A stretch of 64,000 nucleotides of DNA, taken from Diphasiastrum complanatum. Taxonomy: Eukaryota > Streptophyta > Lycopodiopsida > Lycopodiales > Lycopodiaceae. Below the pieces are notes generated by a model that was not told the origin of the DNA, ran no database searches, and was given only the letters and a program-made list of their open reading frames with translations. Where the stretch lies: assembly GCA_029204225.1 (NCBI GenBank), contig MU832636.1, forward strand, positions 1-64,000, given 5' to 3'. Both the position numbers and the translations under genes were made by a program. Below, one piece after another: positions 23,875-32,059 of this stretch. Positions within the stretch are counted from its first letter, which is position 1; every line of letters begins with the position of its first letter.

Positions 23875-24635
23875 GGTCAAATCCAAACAGTTCTGCCGAA
23901 GAGCAATCAAACTTGAGTTGGATAAATGCGTCCATTGTGTTTTCATGCTCTCTTCCTTCTAGTGGTAGCTGTTTTTATTGCCAGATAATATGTCTTGACA
24001 CCTTCAGCATTGATAACTGCCATTTTTTCAGTGGAGAGCTAATGAATCATTTGTCAAATGATGACTATGTAGTGCGATTGAGGCAAGGAGGTTCCAGGAG
24101 AAAATTAGCACCTGATGCCGTTGGTTATCATTGGCATCCGTCGTTCACATGTGAGCAGCTTCCAAGGCTCATTGAACAGGTGTACTTTCTAGCCTTATAT
24201 GACCACTATGACATGCTCTCTATTTTATGCTTGTTATGATTTACCTTCTGCAAGAGGAATCGTAGGGATATCAGAGTTTAGAATCCTTAGATGCAAGTTA
24301 CATCAGAGTTCTAATGAACATCAACATCTCTCCAAATTGCTGTAAGTCTGCATATTCAGGAAAAGCAAAGAGGTCGCAATGGTGTGCGTTTCTATTGTAA
24401 GCATCCTCGTCTCAACGTACGCCTCATGACACAATTGACTCCATTCCATGAAGGGCTTTGGTTCCTACTGACTTTTGGTGGCTTGCTCAATGAGAGAACA
24501 ATGGAGCCACTTCTGCAATTTCTTGTGGCAGCTGGGAGACCCAGGCTTGCTTCTGCATTGATTTCTCCGATCCTCAATTGGAACACAGTGCAGGCTTCCA
24601 AAGAGGAGCTCAAGCATTTGAATGTAAGGTGGTAA
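10069..24635 (+). CDS. Family 2 glycosyltransferase, probably plastid-targeted (4 exons)
   Basis: Four exons (10069-10911, 11894-12041, 24073-24179, 24360-24635) join in phase at GT-AG junctions into 457 codons plus stop. Residues 1 to about 80 are rich in Ser, Leu and Ala and poor in acids, like a chloroplast transit peptide. The GT-A fold begins at about residue 113 ([10 protein letters not shown]). It carries the nucleotide-sugar aspartates (VVDDGS, 153-154) and the metal-binding DSD (229-231). The acceptor-side motif GWEDLELG (about 323-330) and HWH (about 350-352) follow. GT2 enzymes transfer sugars from nucleotide sugars; substrate and product are not evident. The C-terminal layout ([31 protein letters not shown]) resembles cyanobacterial GT2 proteins as I know them, so a plastid-endosymbiont origin is possible. 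The start is the first ATG in frame with the transit-like region. Leaving aside the large intron, the gene looks intact and functional. Confidence 0.85.
10912..11893 (+). other. GT2 intron 1
   Basis: 982 bp with GTACAT at the 5' end and a T-rich tract ending TTTGTAG at the 3' end. No other gene or repeat recognised. Confidence 0.75.
11894..12041 (+). CDS. GT2 gene exon 2
   Basis: Encodes [19 protein letters not shown] and ends in the hallmark GWEDLELG. The donor is GTATGT at 12042 and the exon ends in phase 1. Too short and interrupted to appear as a long open frame, but its motifs place it exactly between exons 1 and 3. Confidence 0.85.
12271..12333 (+). repeat. (GA)n microsatellite
   Basis: About 31 uninterrupted AG dinucleotides inside GT2 intron 2. 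Both strands show spurious open frames through it. Confidence 0.95.
13751..14190 (+). pseudogene. Gypsy gag remnant with three CCHC zinc knuckles
   Basis: Three zinc-knuckle units of the CX2CX4HX4C type follow each other: [14 protein letters not shown] (about 13763-13804), CYNCGAP-stop-HYSTKC (about 14059-14100) and [14 protein letters not shown] (about 14134-14175). The middle one is broken by a stop. This is the nucleic-acid-binding end of a retroelement gag. It precedes a gypsy RT in the same orientation, so both probably come from one element. Confidence 0.65.
14624..16260 (+). pseudogene. Ty3/gypsy pol remnant (RT start, integrase pieces)
   Basis: The pre-RT segment reads [15 protein letters not shown] (about 14878-14925), followed by [20 protein letters not shown] and the RT fingers ([20 protein letters not shown]). 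After 15130 the frame shifts repeatedly, and much of RT and all of RNase H is lost. Integrase is seen as the HHCC region ([13 protein letters not shown] at about 15470 and a second similar piece near 15605, CDVCPR) and part of the core ([18 protein letters not shown], about 15745-15800), then the end ([31 protein letters not shown]). The wording of these motifs fits the non-chromodomain gypsy lineages (Tat/Athila-like), as does the better preserved copy at 36971-38818. Confidence 0.75.
16138..16325 (+). repeat. 27-bp perfect direct repeat, 161 bp apart
   Basis: TTGGCCAATAGCCATTGAGG and the next seven bases occur at 16138-16164 and again at 16299-16325. The repeats bracket the last recognisable piece of gypsy integrase, suggesting a short local duplication. 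Confidence 0.8.
16334..16349 (+). promoter_or_regulatory. Palindromic TATA-box candidate
   Basis: CCACTATAAATAGTGG is a perfect 16-bp palindrome with a plant TATA box (CTATAAATA) at its centre. It follows the gypsy relic and may be the core promoter of a degraded LTR. Activity is not known. Confidence 0.4.
16735..17300 (+). pseudogene. hAT-like / DUF659 transposase remnant
   Basis: In shifting frames it reads [11 protein letters not shown], then [20 protein letters not shown] with [12 protein letters not shown], then a HVDTMCWHI-like piece. This is the order of the DUF659 domain (SDGW, VVTDN, CAAH) seen in plant hAT-type transposases. At least three frame changes and stops occur. No terminal inverted repeats were found. 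Confidence 0.6.
17400..18420. other. Intron sequence with a degenerate duplication
   Basis: No gene recognised. Two diverged copies of a stretch of about 155 bp lie at roughly 18047-18145 and 18208-18300 (shared pattern: CATTNAGAAACACA, GGCATCTNACGACAC, AATTTCACAAA, AAACACCAAAA). A G/C-rich spot around 17741-17762 (CCCCCCGGAACGTGCCCCC) stands out from the AT-rich surroundings. Confidence 0.5.
18421..18691 (+). repeat. CT-rich microsatellite tract with telomere-like motif
   Basis: Interrupted CT tracts, the longest at about 18637-18689. Around 18478-18500 lies ACCCTAAACCCTAAACTCTA, two and a half plant telomere units (CCCTAAA). It is just upstream of the LTR at 18873. Confidence 0.9.
18873..19889 (+). 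repeat. 5' LTR of copia element N (about 1017 bp)
   Basis: Starts TGTTGAAATATAAACC and ends TTTTGACAACA, one base before a perfect initiator-Met primer site. The interior is rich in GCATG/CATGC words (19090-19160). The left edge is inferred from the TGTTG start; no second copy was found in the window. Confidence 0.65.
19891..19902 (+). other. Primer binding site of element N
   Basis: TGGTATCAGAGC, complementary to the 3' end of plant initiator methionyl tRNA, placed immediately after an LTR. It fixes the direction of element N. Confidence 0.9.
19987..20390 (+). pseudogene. Copia element N gag remnant
   Basis: Reads [20 protein letters not shown], then after a stop at 20206 [15 protein letters not shown] and [12 protein letters not shown]. 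This is the pattern of copia gag proteins (UBN2-type): a tryptophan in the first helix and a LWxxLxxxY motif. The frame shifts once and the zinc knuckle and pol are missing. After about 20400 the sequence no longer matches gag. Confidence 0.65.
20640..20995 (+). other. Boundary region with short direct repeats and telomere-like words
   Basis: CCAGCCGTATGTGGC occurs twice (about 20651 and 20740). GGTTTAGGGTTCAGGG (about 20889) and GGGTTTAGGGTTTACA (about 20991) are telomere-like (TTTAGGG) words. No gene recognised. Confidence 0.5.
20996..21881 (-). pseudogene. Ty3/gypsy reverse transcriptase, antisense
   Basis: Minus-strand frames 21881-21321 and 21263-21003 give a recognisable RT: the pre-RT segment ending [13 protein letters not shown], fingers ([36 protein letters not shown]), palm start ([26 protein letters not shown]), and after a stop and frameshift [10 protein letters not shown] with the catalytic box FVDDIL, then IEYLGHVV. 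RNase H and integrase are absent. The RT core is among the best preserved in the window, yet broken at the fingers-palm junction. Confidence 0.85.
22146..23023 (-). pseudogene. Ty3/gypsy gag and protease, antisense
   Basis: Minus-strand frame 23023-22475 is the retrotransposon gag domain ([42 protein letters not shown]). It shifts frame into 22535-22146, which holds a zinc knuckle with one residue fewer than usual ([13 protein letters not shown]) and an aspartic protease site ([12 protein letters not shown]). It belongs with the RT at 20996-21881 as one antisense element. The region 21882-22145 between them is degenerate. Confidence 0.8.
23083..23172 (+). repeat. Short GC-rich inverted-repeat stretch
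   Basis: About 90 bp very rich in G and C, with opposed GGGGGGCTA and CTGCCCCCCGAACCCCC segments that can fold back. It lies just upstream (in element direction) of the antisense gypsy gag and is probably leader sequence of that element. Confidence 0.5.
23395..23880 (+). repeat. Candidate 3' LTR start on the + strand
   Basis: A purine tract (TTAAGGGGGGG, about 23391-23405) is followed by TGTTGAAACATAATGCC, the layout of a polypurine tract plus LTR start. I could not match it to the LTR at 18873, so it may end a different, mostly deleted element. The stretch also holds CT (about 23649-23690) and GA (about 23838-23868) microsatellites. Confidence 0.4.
24073..24179 (+). CDS. GT2 gene exon 3
   Basis: Completes the split valine codon from exon 2 and reads [20 protein letters not shown] and on to LPRLIEQ. 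Ends in phase 0 at the donor GTGTAC (24180). The acceptor TATGTAG at 24072 is preferred over TTTTTTCAG about 40 bp earlier, because the latter would bring in a stop codon. Confidence 0.85.
24360..24635 (+). CDS. GT2 gene exon 4 (C-terminus)
   Basis: Starts after CATATTCAG with [16 protein letters not shown] and continues through [20 protein letters not shown] to a TAA at 24633. A consensus donor (AAT|GTAAGG) lies about 9 bases before the stop, so a further 3' exon cannot be excluded. Confidence 0.8.
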   Translation, partial: EKQRGRNGVRFYCKHPRLNVRLMTQLTPFHEGLWFLLTFGGLLNERTMEPLLQFLVAAGRPRLASALISPILNWNTVQASKEELKHLNVRW

Positions 24636-25470
24636 CTTTTTTCAAATCTGATTGAAGACAAAGCAAATGAGTCTACCTTGTTAAAGCAGTTCCATTCTAG
24701 AATGATTTGTATTCAGATGGTATTTGTAGTCAAGTTTTACATTCACCTTTGCTGCTGGGGCAACCTTTGAGGTGTGAAATTGTTGTCTTTAGTACTTTTG
24801 TAAGTTGCTAGACCTTGGCATCTAATTCTTGATTTCGGATGTAGATGAAAAGATTGGACTCCTAGTCATCTACTCCAAAGAATTTTGTAAGGCCTTGGGT
24901 TGAAGAGAGTTTCATTTACACTAGCATGAACATTGAGCTGAGGTTGGTTTGGACATTTCCAACTTATGATCAGAGTTGACTCTGAGAACAATTCCAGCTA
25001 AACCCCTTTCCACAACATAGTTACTAGTTGATTTAAATCTGTTCACTATTCATGTGCGACAATGGCATACATTTAATGAGTTCGACTCTCAAGGAGACTA
25101 CCGGCATATCTTTGGGACGCAATTTGATTAGAGCCATTCAAAGGCTTATCGTACAATTTTCCATTGTCATGGCCTCAAGATCAAGCGAAACTATGAGCTA
25201 GAACATTTGATCTCGAGAATCGAGGCATTGTTCCTGGGCCTCAAGGATAATGTCAAACCGATATGGGCATGTAGAACATGTAGTCAATCAACTATAGAAT
25301 TGCTTTTTTCAAGTCAATAATGATGTAGAAATGAAAGGCCTCTAAGGATTACAATCAACAAAAGAGACATTCTTTTAGATCTCTTTGGGTCTATAGGTGG
25401 TAGAGAGACTGGTGGTAGATGCAAATATAAAAAAGAATGTGGTATGCCCTGTAGCGTAGGTCTCCACTTC
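24636..25470 (+). other. Downstream region of the GT2 gene
   Basis: Holds the presumed 3' UTR. At about 25050-25318 one forward frame reads with only one stop (RQWHTFNEFDSQGDYRHIFG, later LEHLISRIEALFLGLKDNVK and IWACRTC), which looks like once-coding sequence. I do not recognise it. Confidence 0.4.
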
Positions 25471-25479
25471 TTAAGAGCA

Positions 25480-26460
25480 TGAAAAATGGCAAGGAATGTT
25501 TTTGTTATGAGAGGGATACCTTGTTATATAGGAACAAAGTTTTCTAGACTCATAAGCTATGATAATGGAATCTTGCCCAATCATGGGATTCACTCTAACG
25601 ATACTCCCATCACTTTCAACAATGAAATGACTATCAAAGTTAGGTAGATACAAAATATGTGCAGTGGTTAGCAAGGTTTAAGTTTATCACAAGAGGCTTG
25701 ACACTCGAAAGTGCATGTGCATACAAGTCCCTTGTGTATTATTGTTACGAGAGGAGAGAGGAGAGAACCTGGACAAAGTGAACAATGGATTTTTCTTAAG
25801 TGTGTTTTTAATACAAGAAACATATGTATGTCGTGTGTTAGTAGAAGCAAATGGATATGTAAAGACAAATAGTGCCATTTGATTTTATAGAAAAACCTAG
25901 AAACTCAATTTCATTATCAACAAGAGAACGCTTAGAACTATTAGAATACAATTGTTGTTTACTAGTTAACTCAACATGGATGGCATGATCCGCCAAGGTA
26001 GAATAGATAACAAGAATTTTGTAGGAATAACTAGAACAAATTGACCTATTAAGAGTTTGAGCACATTGTTTTATCATTTTGAGAGTGAGAGGGCCATTTG
26101 TAACTTAAGAAGAAACAATGGGCATATGTATGCCCAACAAAGTGCATAATGTTGTCTTTCAATCATGTTTGTTTATGTACTTGTATATGGTAATAGCCAA
26201 ATATCAAGTCGATCATGGAGAATATAGAGGCCTTTCTAGCTAAACAAATAAGTCATCCATCTTGTGGTGTAAAATAATGCTTTCTTGTATTGACCTTATT
26301 GAGTGCTCAATAGTCAATGTACAATTGCTTGGCGCTAGCTTTTTTGTCAACGAGCAAGGAATGAGTTTTCGATGGATTTTTTCTAGGAAGTATCATACCT
26401 CTCTTTTGTAGATTAGCTTATTGGCTATCAGTTCGTGTCTTCTCATTCCTAAGATATGAT
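25480..26460 (-). pseudogene. Ty3/gypsy RT and RNase H remnant, antisense
   Basis: From 26460 downward: RT fingers (GMILPRKNPSK, SLLVDKKASAKQLYIDY), palm end (SYKILVIYSTLADHAIHVEL, NEIEFLGFSIKSNG, about 26077-25838) and RNase H start (YLPNFDSHFIVESDGSIVRV, IAYESRKLCS, about 25674-25480). The YxDD box has been lost and frames change several times. It is more decayed than the gypsy at 20996-23023. Confidence 0.7.
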
Positions 26461-26469
26461 GATATAGAT

Positions 26470-27180
26470 CTTGGAATCATTTTAATGAATTTATGCTTCG
26501 AATCAAATACCCACAATGGAAATCATGTATGAGGATTCTCAAGCACACATGTTTATAGTTGTACAAGAAAATCTTATACTACTTAGGCCATGTTTCATTG
26601 TGCAACTTTTTCACATGTTTATGCCTCATGAAAAATGAAATGAGTGCTAAAAATAGTAAGTTAAGTCAATGATTGTTAATGGGCTGTAAAGAGTTGGATT
26701 TTATGCGCAAAGATTCTTAAAATTTGTGGCAAGAGTTTGACTAGAAACTTTTAATTCATAGTTTCCTTGGCAAGTAAGTGCAAGTATGAGTTAAATTTTA
26801 GTATGATGGAGGATGTGGAGAAAAAGTGTACATGGGCTGAGTACAATTGAGGTGTTTTTGACACGTGGCAAGGACTCGATTAGTATGAAAATGAAGGCAC
26901 TGCCCATCTTACCAATAGGTGAAAATCAATGTCGTGTGATGTGGCACATGATGATTACAAATATGACATGGTGTCATGTGCAAATATATTTTGAGGGTCT
27001 CATCTTTTTGCCAAATGATAGATTCATTAGAGAACATTCGAGCTCAAAAAAGGCTTTATAAAAAGATGTTGTTTACTTTTTTTCTCAAAATTTTCTCTTA
27101 CACATGGCTCAATCAAAATACTCAGATTTGAAATTTACTAAGTTACGATTAAGTTCTGACTTATGATTAAAAAAGTATTG
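26470..27180. other. Nothing recognised
   Basis: AT-rich sequence without a supportable gene or repeat. Confidence 0.5.
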
Positions 27181-27189
27181 TTAGCCAAA

Positions 27190-27665
27190 GTTTTGTGCAG
27201 TCAAAAATTTTGGTGAATTTTTATATCGATTTCCAGCGTGGTTGACTAGTTTGACCAAGTTTGATCAGTCAAAAGTGCTTGAAACCGATATTGAAGTTAA
27301 TCAAAATTTTTGATTGCCCATAATTTTTTAACGTAATATGTCATACATGTGCGATTGAAAGCTCTCGTCGAGGGCTTTCTAATGGCATTATAATCGTCTC
27401 AATTTGAGCTATGGCTAGAAAGTTATGGGCAATCAATTTTTTTTTTTGGGTCATATTTGGTATATCTTTCAAGCGCGGTTGACCTTTTTGATAGGTCAAC
27501 CACGCTCAAAAGTGATATCAAAGGTAACAAATTTGTTTTTGACTCACCATAATTTTTTAATCATAACTCAAAACTATGTCATGTAGGGTATTATTGGAAA
27601 GCTCTCGTTGAGCGCTTTCCATTGAAACTATATTAGTCTCAATTAGAACTATGGTTAGAAAGGTA
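27190..27665 (+). repeat. Tandem dimer, period about 240 bp, with hairpins
   Basis: Two diverged units share CCATAATTTTTTAA, GGAAAGCTCTCGT(C/T)GAG followed by GCTTTC (27357 and 27597, exactly 240 apart) and the closing CTATGGNTAGAAAG. The second unit has a hairpin with arms GCGCGGTTGACC (27473-27484) and GGTCAACCACGC (27494-27505). Confidence 0.7.
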
Positions 27666-27678
27666 CACTTATTTTTAT

Positions 27679-28430
27679 TTATTTATTTAGCCACATAGCC
27701 ATGTATCTTGATATTCTTCTTGGAATCATAACTTGAGAAGAAGGACTCTCCTCCTCGATCCTTGGCACACTTGAGATGGTGCCTTCTTGGTGCACCTCCT
27801 TGATCCTTGAAGTCTTCTTGACGTCACCACCATTTGCAACAGTTTCAATCACATAAGAAACACTATTCTTGATGTGAACATAAGAGTCATCGTCCATGGA
27901 ATTGAGATTTGAGTGCTCGATCCTCTCCTCTTGAGAAATGAGCTCTCTTTTAGCTTCTTTCACTTCCAACGTGGATTAGTTCTCACACAAATATTAAGCT
28001 TGAAAAGCCTACCATCTCTAATCCATTTTGTATGACTTTCTCTCATTTGATGATAAAGCAAACATTGCAATCAAATTTGACATTACATCCTTTGTCAACT
28101 GATTGACTCACACTCAACACATTTCTAGAAAATGAAGGGACATACAACACATTTTCAAGCTTTGCTTTCTTTCTTGATTCAAGCTAAATAGGAATGGCTT
28201 CTATTCCATTAATCTCATATTCAACACCATTTGAAACAAGAAAAGACTCCTTAGAACAAGAATGGCCAAGTGAATAAAGAAAAATACTCTCTTTTGCAAG
28301 TGATATGTGACTTTGTCCTAATATCAATCCACCAAGGATTTTTCTCCATAGAAATTGTTGGTGCATCCATGCAAATGCCATGAGAGAATGAAGCCATTTC
28401 CACCTTGATTGTTGCAGCATACTTGCTTTA
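27679..28430 (-). pseudogene. Copia gag-protease remnant, antisense
   Basis: On the minus strand around 28150-28010 the protease/pre-integrase pattern ENVLYVPSFSRNVLSVSQSV is clear, followed by KFDCNVCFI. Above it, 28420-28184 reads a frame-shifted protease start. Below it, 27969-27679 is a 96-codon charged frame (MEVKEAKRELISQEERIEHS) of uncertain nature, perhaps connector sequence. Stops separate all parts. Confidence 0.5.
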
Positions 28431-29300
28431 CTTCATCATTTTCTTCTTGTAGCACTTGGATCTAAGCTAGTTGTGAGCCTTCCTTGGCATGTCTAACCAG
28501 GTTGGGTGCCCTTTCCACCTTCATTTGAATGACAATAATTTTTTCAAGACAATTCCTTTTGGCTTTAAAACATTTGCATCACAAACTAGACTTCAGTAGC
28601 TTTCCAACAAGCAATCATACACTAGATTTGGATCTACCTTGTAGAAACACCAACCATCCAAATTTTGGTGATCTCACAAGTTCCTGAGCATCTTAGTCTG
28701 TACAGTACCTAGCATGGATCAATTCATTATGATTTTGATCCCTTTGATCTCAAAATCCACTTAATGGCAAACTACGTCCAAACTAGCTCTAAAAACCTTG
28801 TTATTTCAAGCATCTTTTTCACATCAAGCTTGATACATTCAATCCATCCTTCATCCTTGGGCTGGATTTGAAATTTAAAAAAGTGTGATTCTATTCTCTC
28901 ACTAAGATGTGTGCCTAAAAGAGCTAGATCCACTTAACAAGGTCTTGATCACAAAGGAGAGATCAACCTCTCCACCAATGCCAATCAACTTGAGTTAGTA
29001 GATCTTGTCGTTTCACAAATGAAGGAAATCCAAGATAATTTGGATCACACACTATACATGAGCTTCACACACCTCTATGAATCTATTTCAAGCCAAAAAA
29101 CACTCAAGAACTATGAGTAGGAGTGAAACAATGCAACTAGTATCTCAAAATCATTTAGAACTCTCAAAACCTAGATTGACAATGCAACCTTGAGTTTTTG
29201 TGATATAACCACCAAGATTTGGTGCTCTTTGGCAAAATTCACCAGGTTGGATGCCCAACCCACCTCCAAACAAATTCCATTAACTTGATCTATAGTGAAC
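28431..29300. other. Nothing recognised apart from a short repeated phrase
   Basis: ACCAGGTTGG(G/A)TGCCC appears near 28498 and again (CACCAGGTTGGATGCCC) near 29247, hinting at an old duplication. No gene seen. Confidence 0.45.
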
Positions 29301-29329
29301 CAATTCACTTGAGATCTCTTGCACCTAAA

Positions 29330-29902
29330 TCTACATTGAAAATTTTAAAAATCTGGATCTCTTTACTCCAGTGTTTCATTGAGAGCCTATAAATCTCACA
29401 GACATTATCACAAGGTAAGTTTTTTAAACTTGTGGAGAATTTAATTAACCTAGTGGATGATATTCTGCCACAGAATTTTTTATTAGATATTCGGTTATTA
29501 TAGGGGACAGACAAATTTTTTAAAGATTGAATGGTTGCTATTTTCTTGCATTTGATGCTAAAAACAGGGGCATGTAATTCAAGAGAGTATCTGGGATACT
29601 CAGACTTGAGCTAAGATCATTTTAATTTTAATGGATCTCCTAGAGATTCTAATTTAATGAATTGTTATATCTTAGAATTTTGGATTCTAAAAATATTTAT
29701 ACTTAGAAGCCTACATAGTGTTTCATGTAAGTATTTTACATGAAGCTGATGTTACTAATTTATAGAGAGTGAAACCCAAATGCAAAAATTTATCGCACAG
29801 TGTACTTTCCAAACTTGAGTTTGTACTCCAAGGCAGAGATTAACCATTGAAAAATAGTTTTATCTCTGAGTACTTGTTTGATATGTAAGTCAAATTCCAA
29901 CA
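29330..29902 (-). repeat. 3' LTR of copia element D, antisense (far edge approximate)
   Basis: On the minus strand the LTR starts TGTTGGAATTTGAC at 29902, right after the stop of the RNase H frame and a purine tract (AGGGGGAA). A TATA-like word lies near 29390 on the minus strand. The far edge cannot be fixed, because the 5' LTR of D is missing. Confidence 0.6.
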
Positions 29903-29909
29903 TTCCCCC

Positions 29910-31722
29910 TTAATGTGGATCTTGGAAAACTTCGATCTTCAGATTTAGCTGATTGTTAAATCTGAGATAGTGTTTCTTGGTGAAGTAATCTACTGCCATA
30001 GACTCTGTGCTACAGTAAACCAAAGAAATTACCCTTGTGCTTTGGTTGTCACAATAGATGGACATTGAATGTGACTGAAAAAATTCGATATCTGCAAGCA
30101 GGCTTGTCAGGCAAATTGCCTCCTTGGTAGTAATTGAGGCAACTGAAAAATCCGATTCTGTGGACGATAATGCTACTGAGTACTGTTTTTTGCTGTGATA
30201 GATTGAGTCTTGATTGTATGAAAACACAAACCCAAAGTCGATATTCTGGTGCTGAAAGCCCAATCTGCATCTGTGTAGCCTTTGAGAATATTGGCTGATG
30301 GGTTGATTTTTCTGTTGACTGATAAAAATTAGTCTGTTGGGCCAGATTCAAAAAATGTACTCCAATGCTAACATGCATTTCAGATCTTTCATTGACTTCA
30401 TATTGTTACTGAGTAATAAAACATCATTTACATAATGAGTAGTGATAATGGAAAGATCTGAAACATACTTGAAGTGAATATTCGAGTCTGTCGAGTTTGG
30501 ATAAAAGCCATTCTTGTTTAGAACTACAAGTTTGGTGCCTTTGAAATAGTATTGAGTTCCTACAAAAGTAACAGGCCGGATTATCCATGAATAAGGATGG
30601 AGGCTATCTAGATCAATTTGATCTTCTATGTTGAAATTTGATCCTTTGATGCTGTTCGATTTGATAATTTTTGACTCATTTTCCGAATCAGTATCAAATT
30701 TTGAATATTCGACCCTTGGGTCGGATTTTGTTGTAGCTTTCTCCTTGTGGTCGAAAAATTGGTCTTCCACAAAAATGACGTCTCTACATGTGTATGCTTT
30801 CTGAGTGTCCAGGTTGTAGAGCTTGTATGCCTTCGAGTCTGAGGAATAGCCAATGAAAATCGATCGTTGGGTCAAATTTTTCTAGAGATCAGCAAATCTC
30901 TGACTGGAAGCAAAACATCCACACACTTTGATATGGTTGAGTGATGGCTTTGATCTTGTCCATGCCTCATAAGGTGTCTTGCCATTTTGGGCCTTTGAAA
31001 TGAATTGATTTTGAAGGTAGGCTACTATAGTAACAGCTTCTGCCCAGAACTTCTTTGGAAGAGCTGCATGGGCCAGCATGCTCTTGGTACTCTCAATGAG
31101 TGACTGAGTCTTCCATTTAGCTACATCATTGGACTGAGGTGAGCTTGTTGTAAAATGTTGTTGTATTCCGGTTGCCTTCCAGAAGTCTTTGAATTTGTTG
31201 GAGATAAATACTCCCCCTGCATTAGAGCATAGAGCTTTATTTCTTCTCTGGGTCGATTTTTTTTATGATGCCTTGAACTGCATAAATAATTTGAGAGTAT
31301 CAAATTTGTTCTTCAAAAATTATGTTGCAGTCCTTCGAGAGAAGTCATCAATAATAGTCAAAATGTAGACAACTCCCCCTGTGGAAATAGTCTGCATGGG
31401 ACCACAAATGTCTATGTGTACAAGATCTAGCAAATTTTTAGAAGAACATACTGAATCTGAAGTGATTGAACTTCTAACATGCTTGCTGCTAATACAACTT
31501 GTACATGGAAAATTGGATTTGACAATGGAAGGAAAATCTTGCATTAAATTTTTTTTTGACATTTGTTGAATACAATTGGAATTTATATGGCCTAATTTGT
31601 AATGCCAAAAGATATCAAATAATTCAGAAGTAGTTGTATATGGAGCTTGACAACTAGAAGAATTGTAGTGACTGAGTTTGTAGAGGTTGTCACTTCTTCT
31701 CCCAAAACCTAAAACTTTCCGG
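29910..31722 (-). pseudogene. Copia element D pol, antisense (multiple deletions)
   Basis: From 31722 downward: the last part of protease and pre-integrase (LGFGRRSDNLYKLSHYNSSS, FWHYKLGH), zinc pair (CTSCISSKH), integrase core start (LVHIDICGPM, TIIDDFSRR), a gap, then integrase C-terminus (NGKTPYEAWTRSKPSLNHIK, IGYSSDSKAYKLYNLDTQK), a fragment of RT with HYVNDVLLLSNN where YVDD is normal, and RNase H to NLKIEVFQDPH. Much of RT has been deleted. The motifs are close to those of elements A and B. The 5' side is cut off at the partial LTR of element I. Confidence 0.8.
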
Positions 31723-31730
31723 GACTTGTG

Positions 31731-32026
31731 GCGTGAAGTCTATGACTCCAAGCCTGTTGAGCTGCCAGTTGGCAGCGTGAAAAATTCCTCTTTGTTTGTT
31801 TCGTAATCTCCCGTTTGCTTTCATTCTTTTCGTCTCTTTCGTAGTTTTTTTTGTTTTGCGCCCCTTCGCGGTTTGCGGTCCTAGAGGTGTGTTTACGATT
31901 CACAAATGATTCGTGAATTGTTTGTGCTTCGAGTCAAAGGACATTGACTGTCGTGAATTGTTCTCGTTTGACCTTCGTTTCTTGTCCGTGCTACGACAAA
32001 GTTGCAGGACTTCACCATTTTTGACA
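31731..32026 (-). repeat. 3' LTR of copia element I (first 296 bp only), antisense
   Basis: Minus-strand start TGTCAAAAATGGTGAAG at 32026 follows the purine tract GGTTCAAGAGGGAG. It matches the outer part of the 5' LTR at 36676-36970 closely, down to about 31731, where it is cut off. Confidence 0.85.
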
Positions 32027-32059
32027 CTCCCTCTTGAACCTTGCAGCTTTGTACATTTT

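Larger units (their letters stand above)
12042..24072 (+). other. GT2 intron 2, about 12 kb, filled with transposable elements
   Basis: Donor GTATGT at 12042 and acceptor TATGTAG ending at 24072 keep phase 1. The interior holds a gypsy relic, a transposase relic, a copia LTR with gag, an antisense gypsy and several microsatellites, each listed separately. Positions 12334-13750 contain no recognisable feature. Confidence 0.8.
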
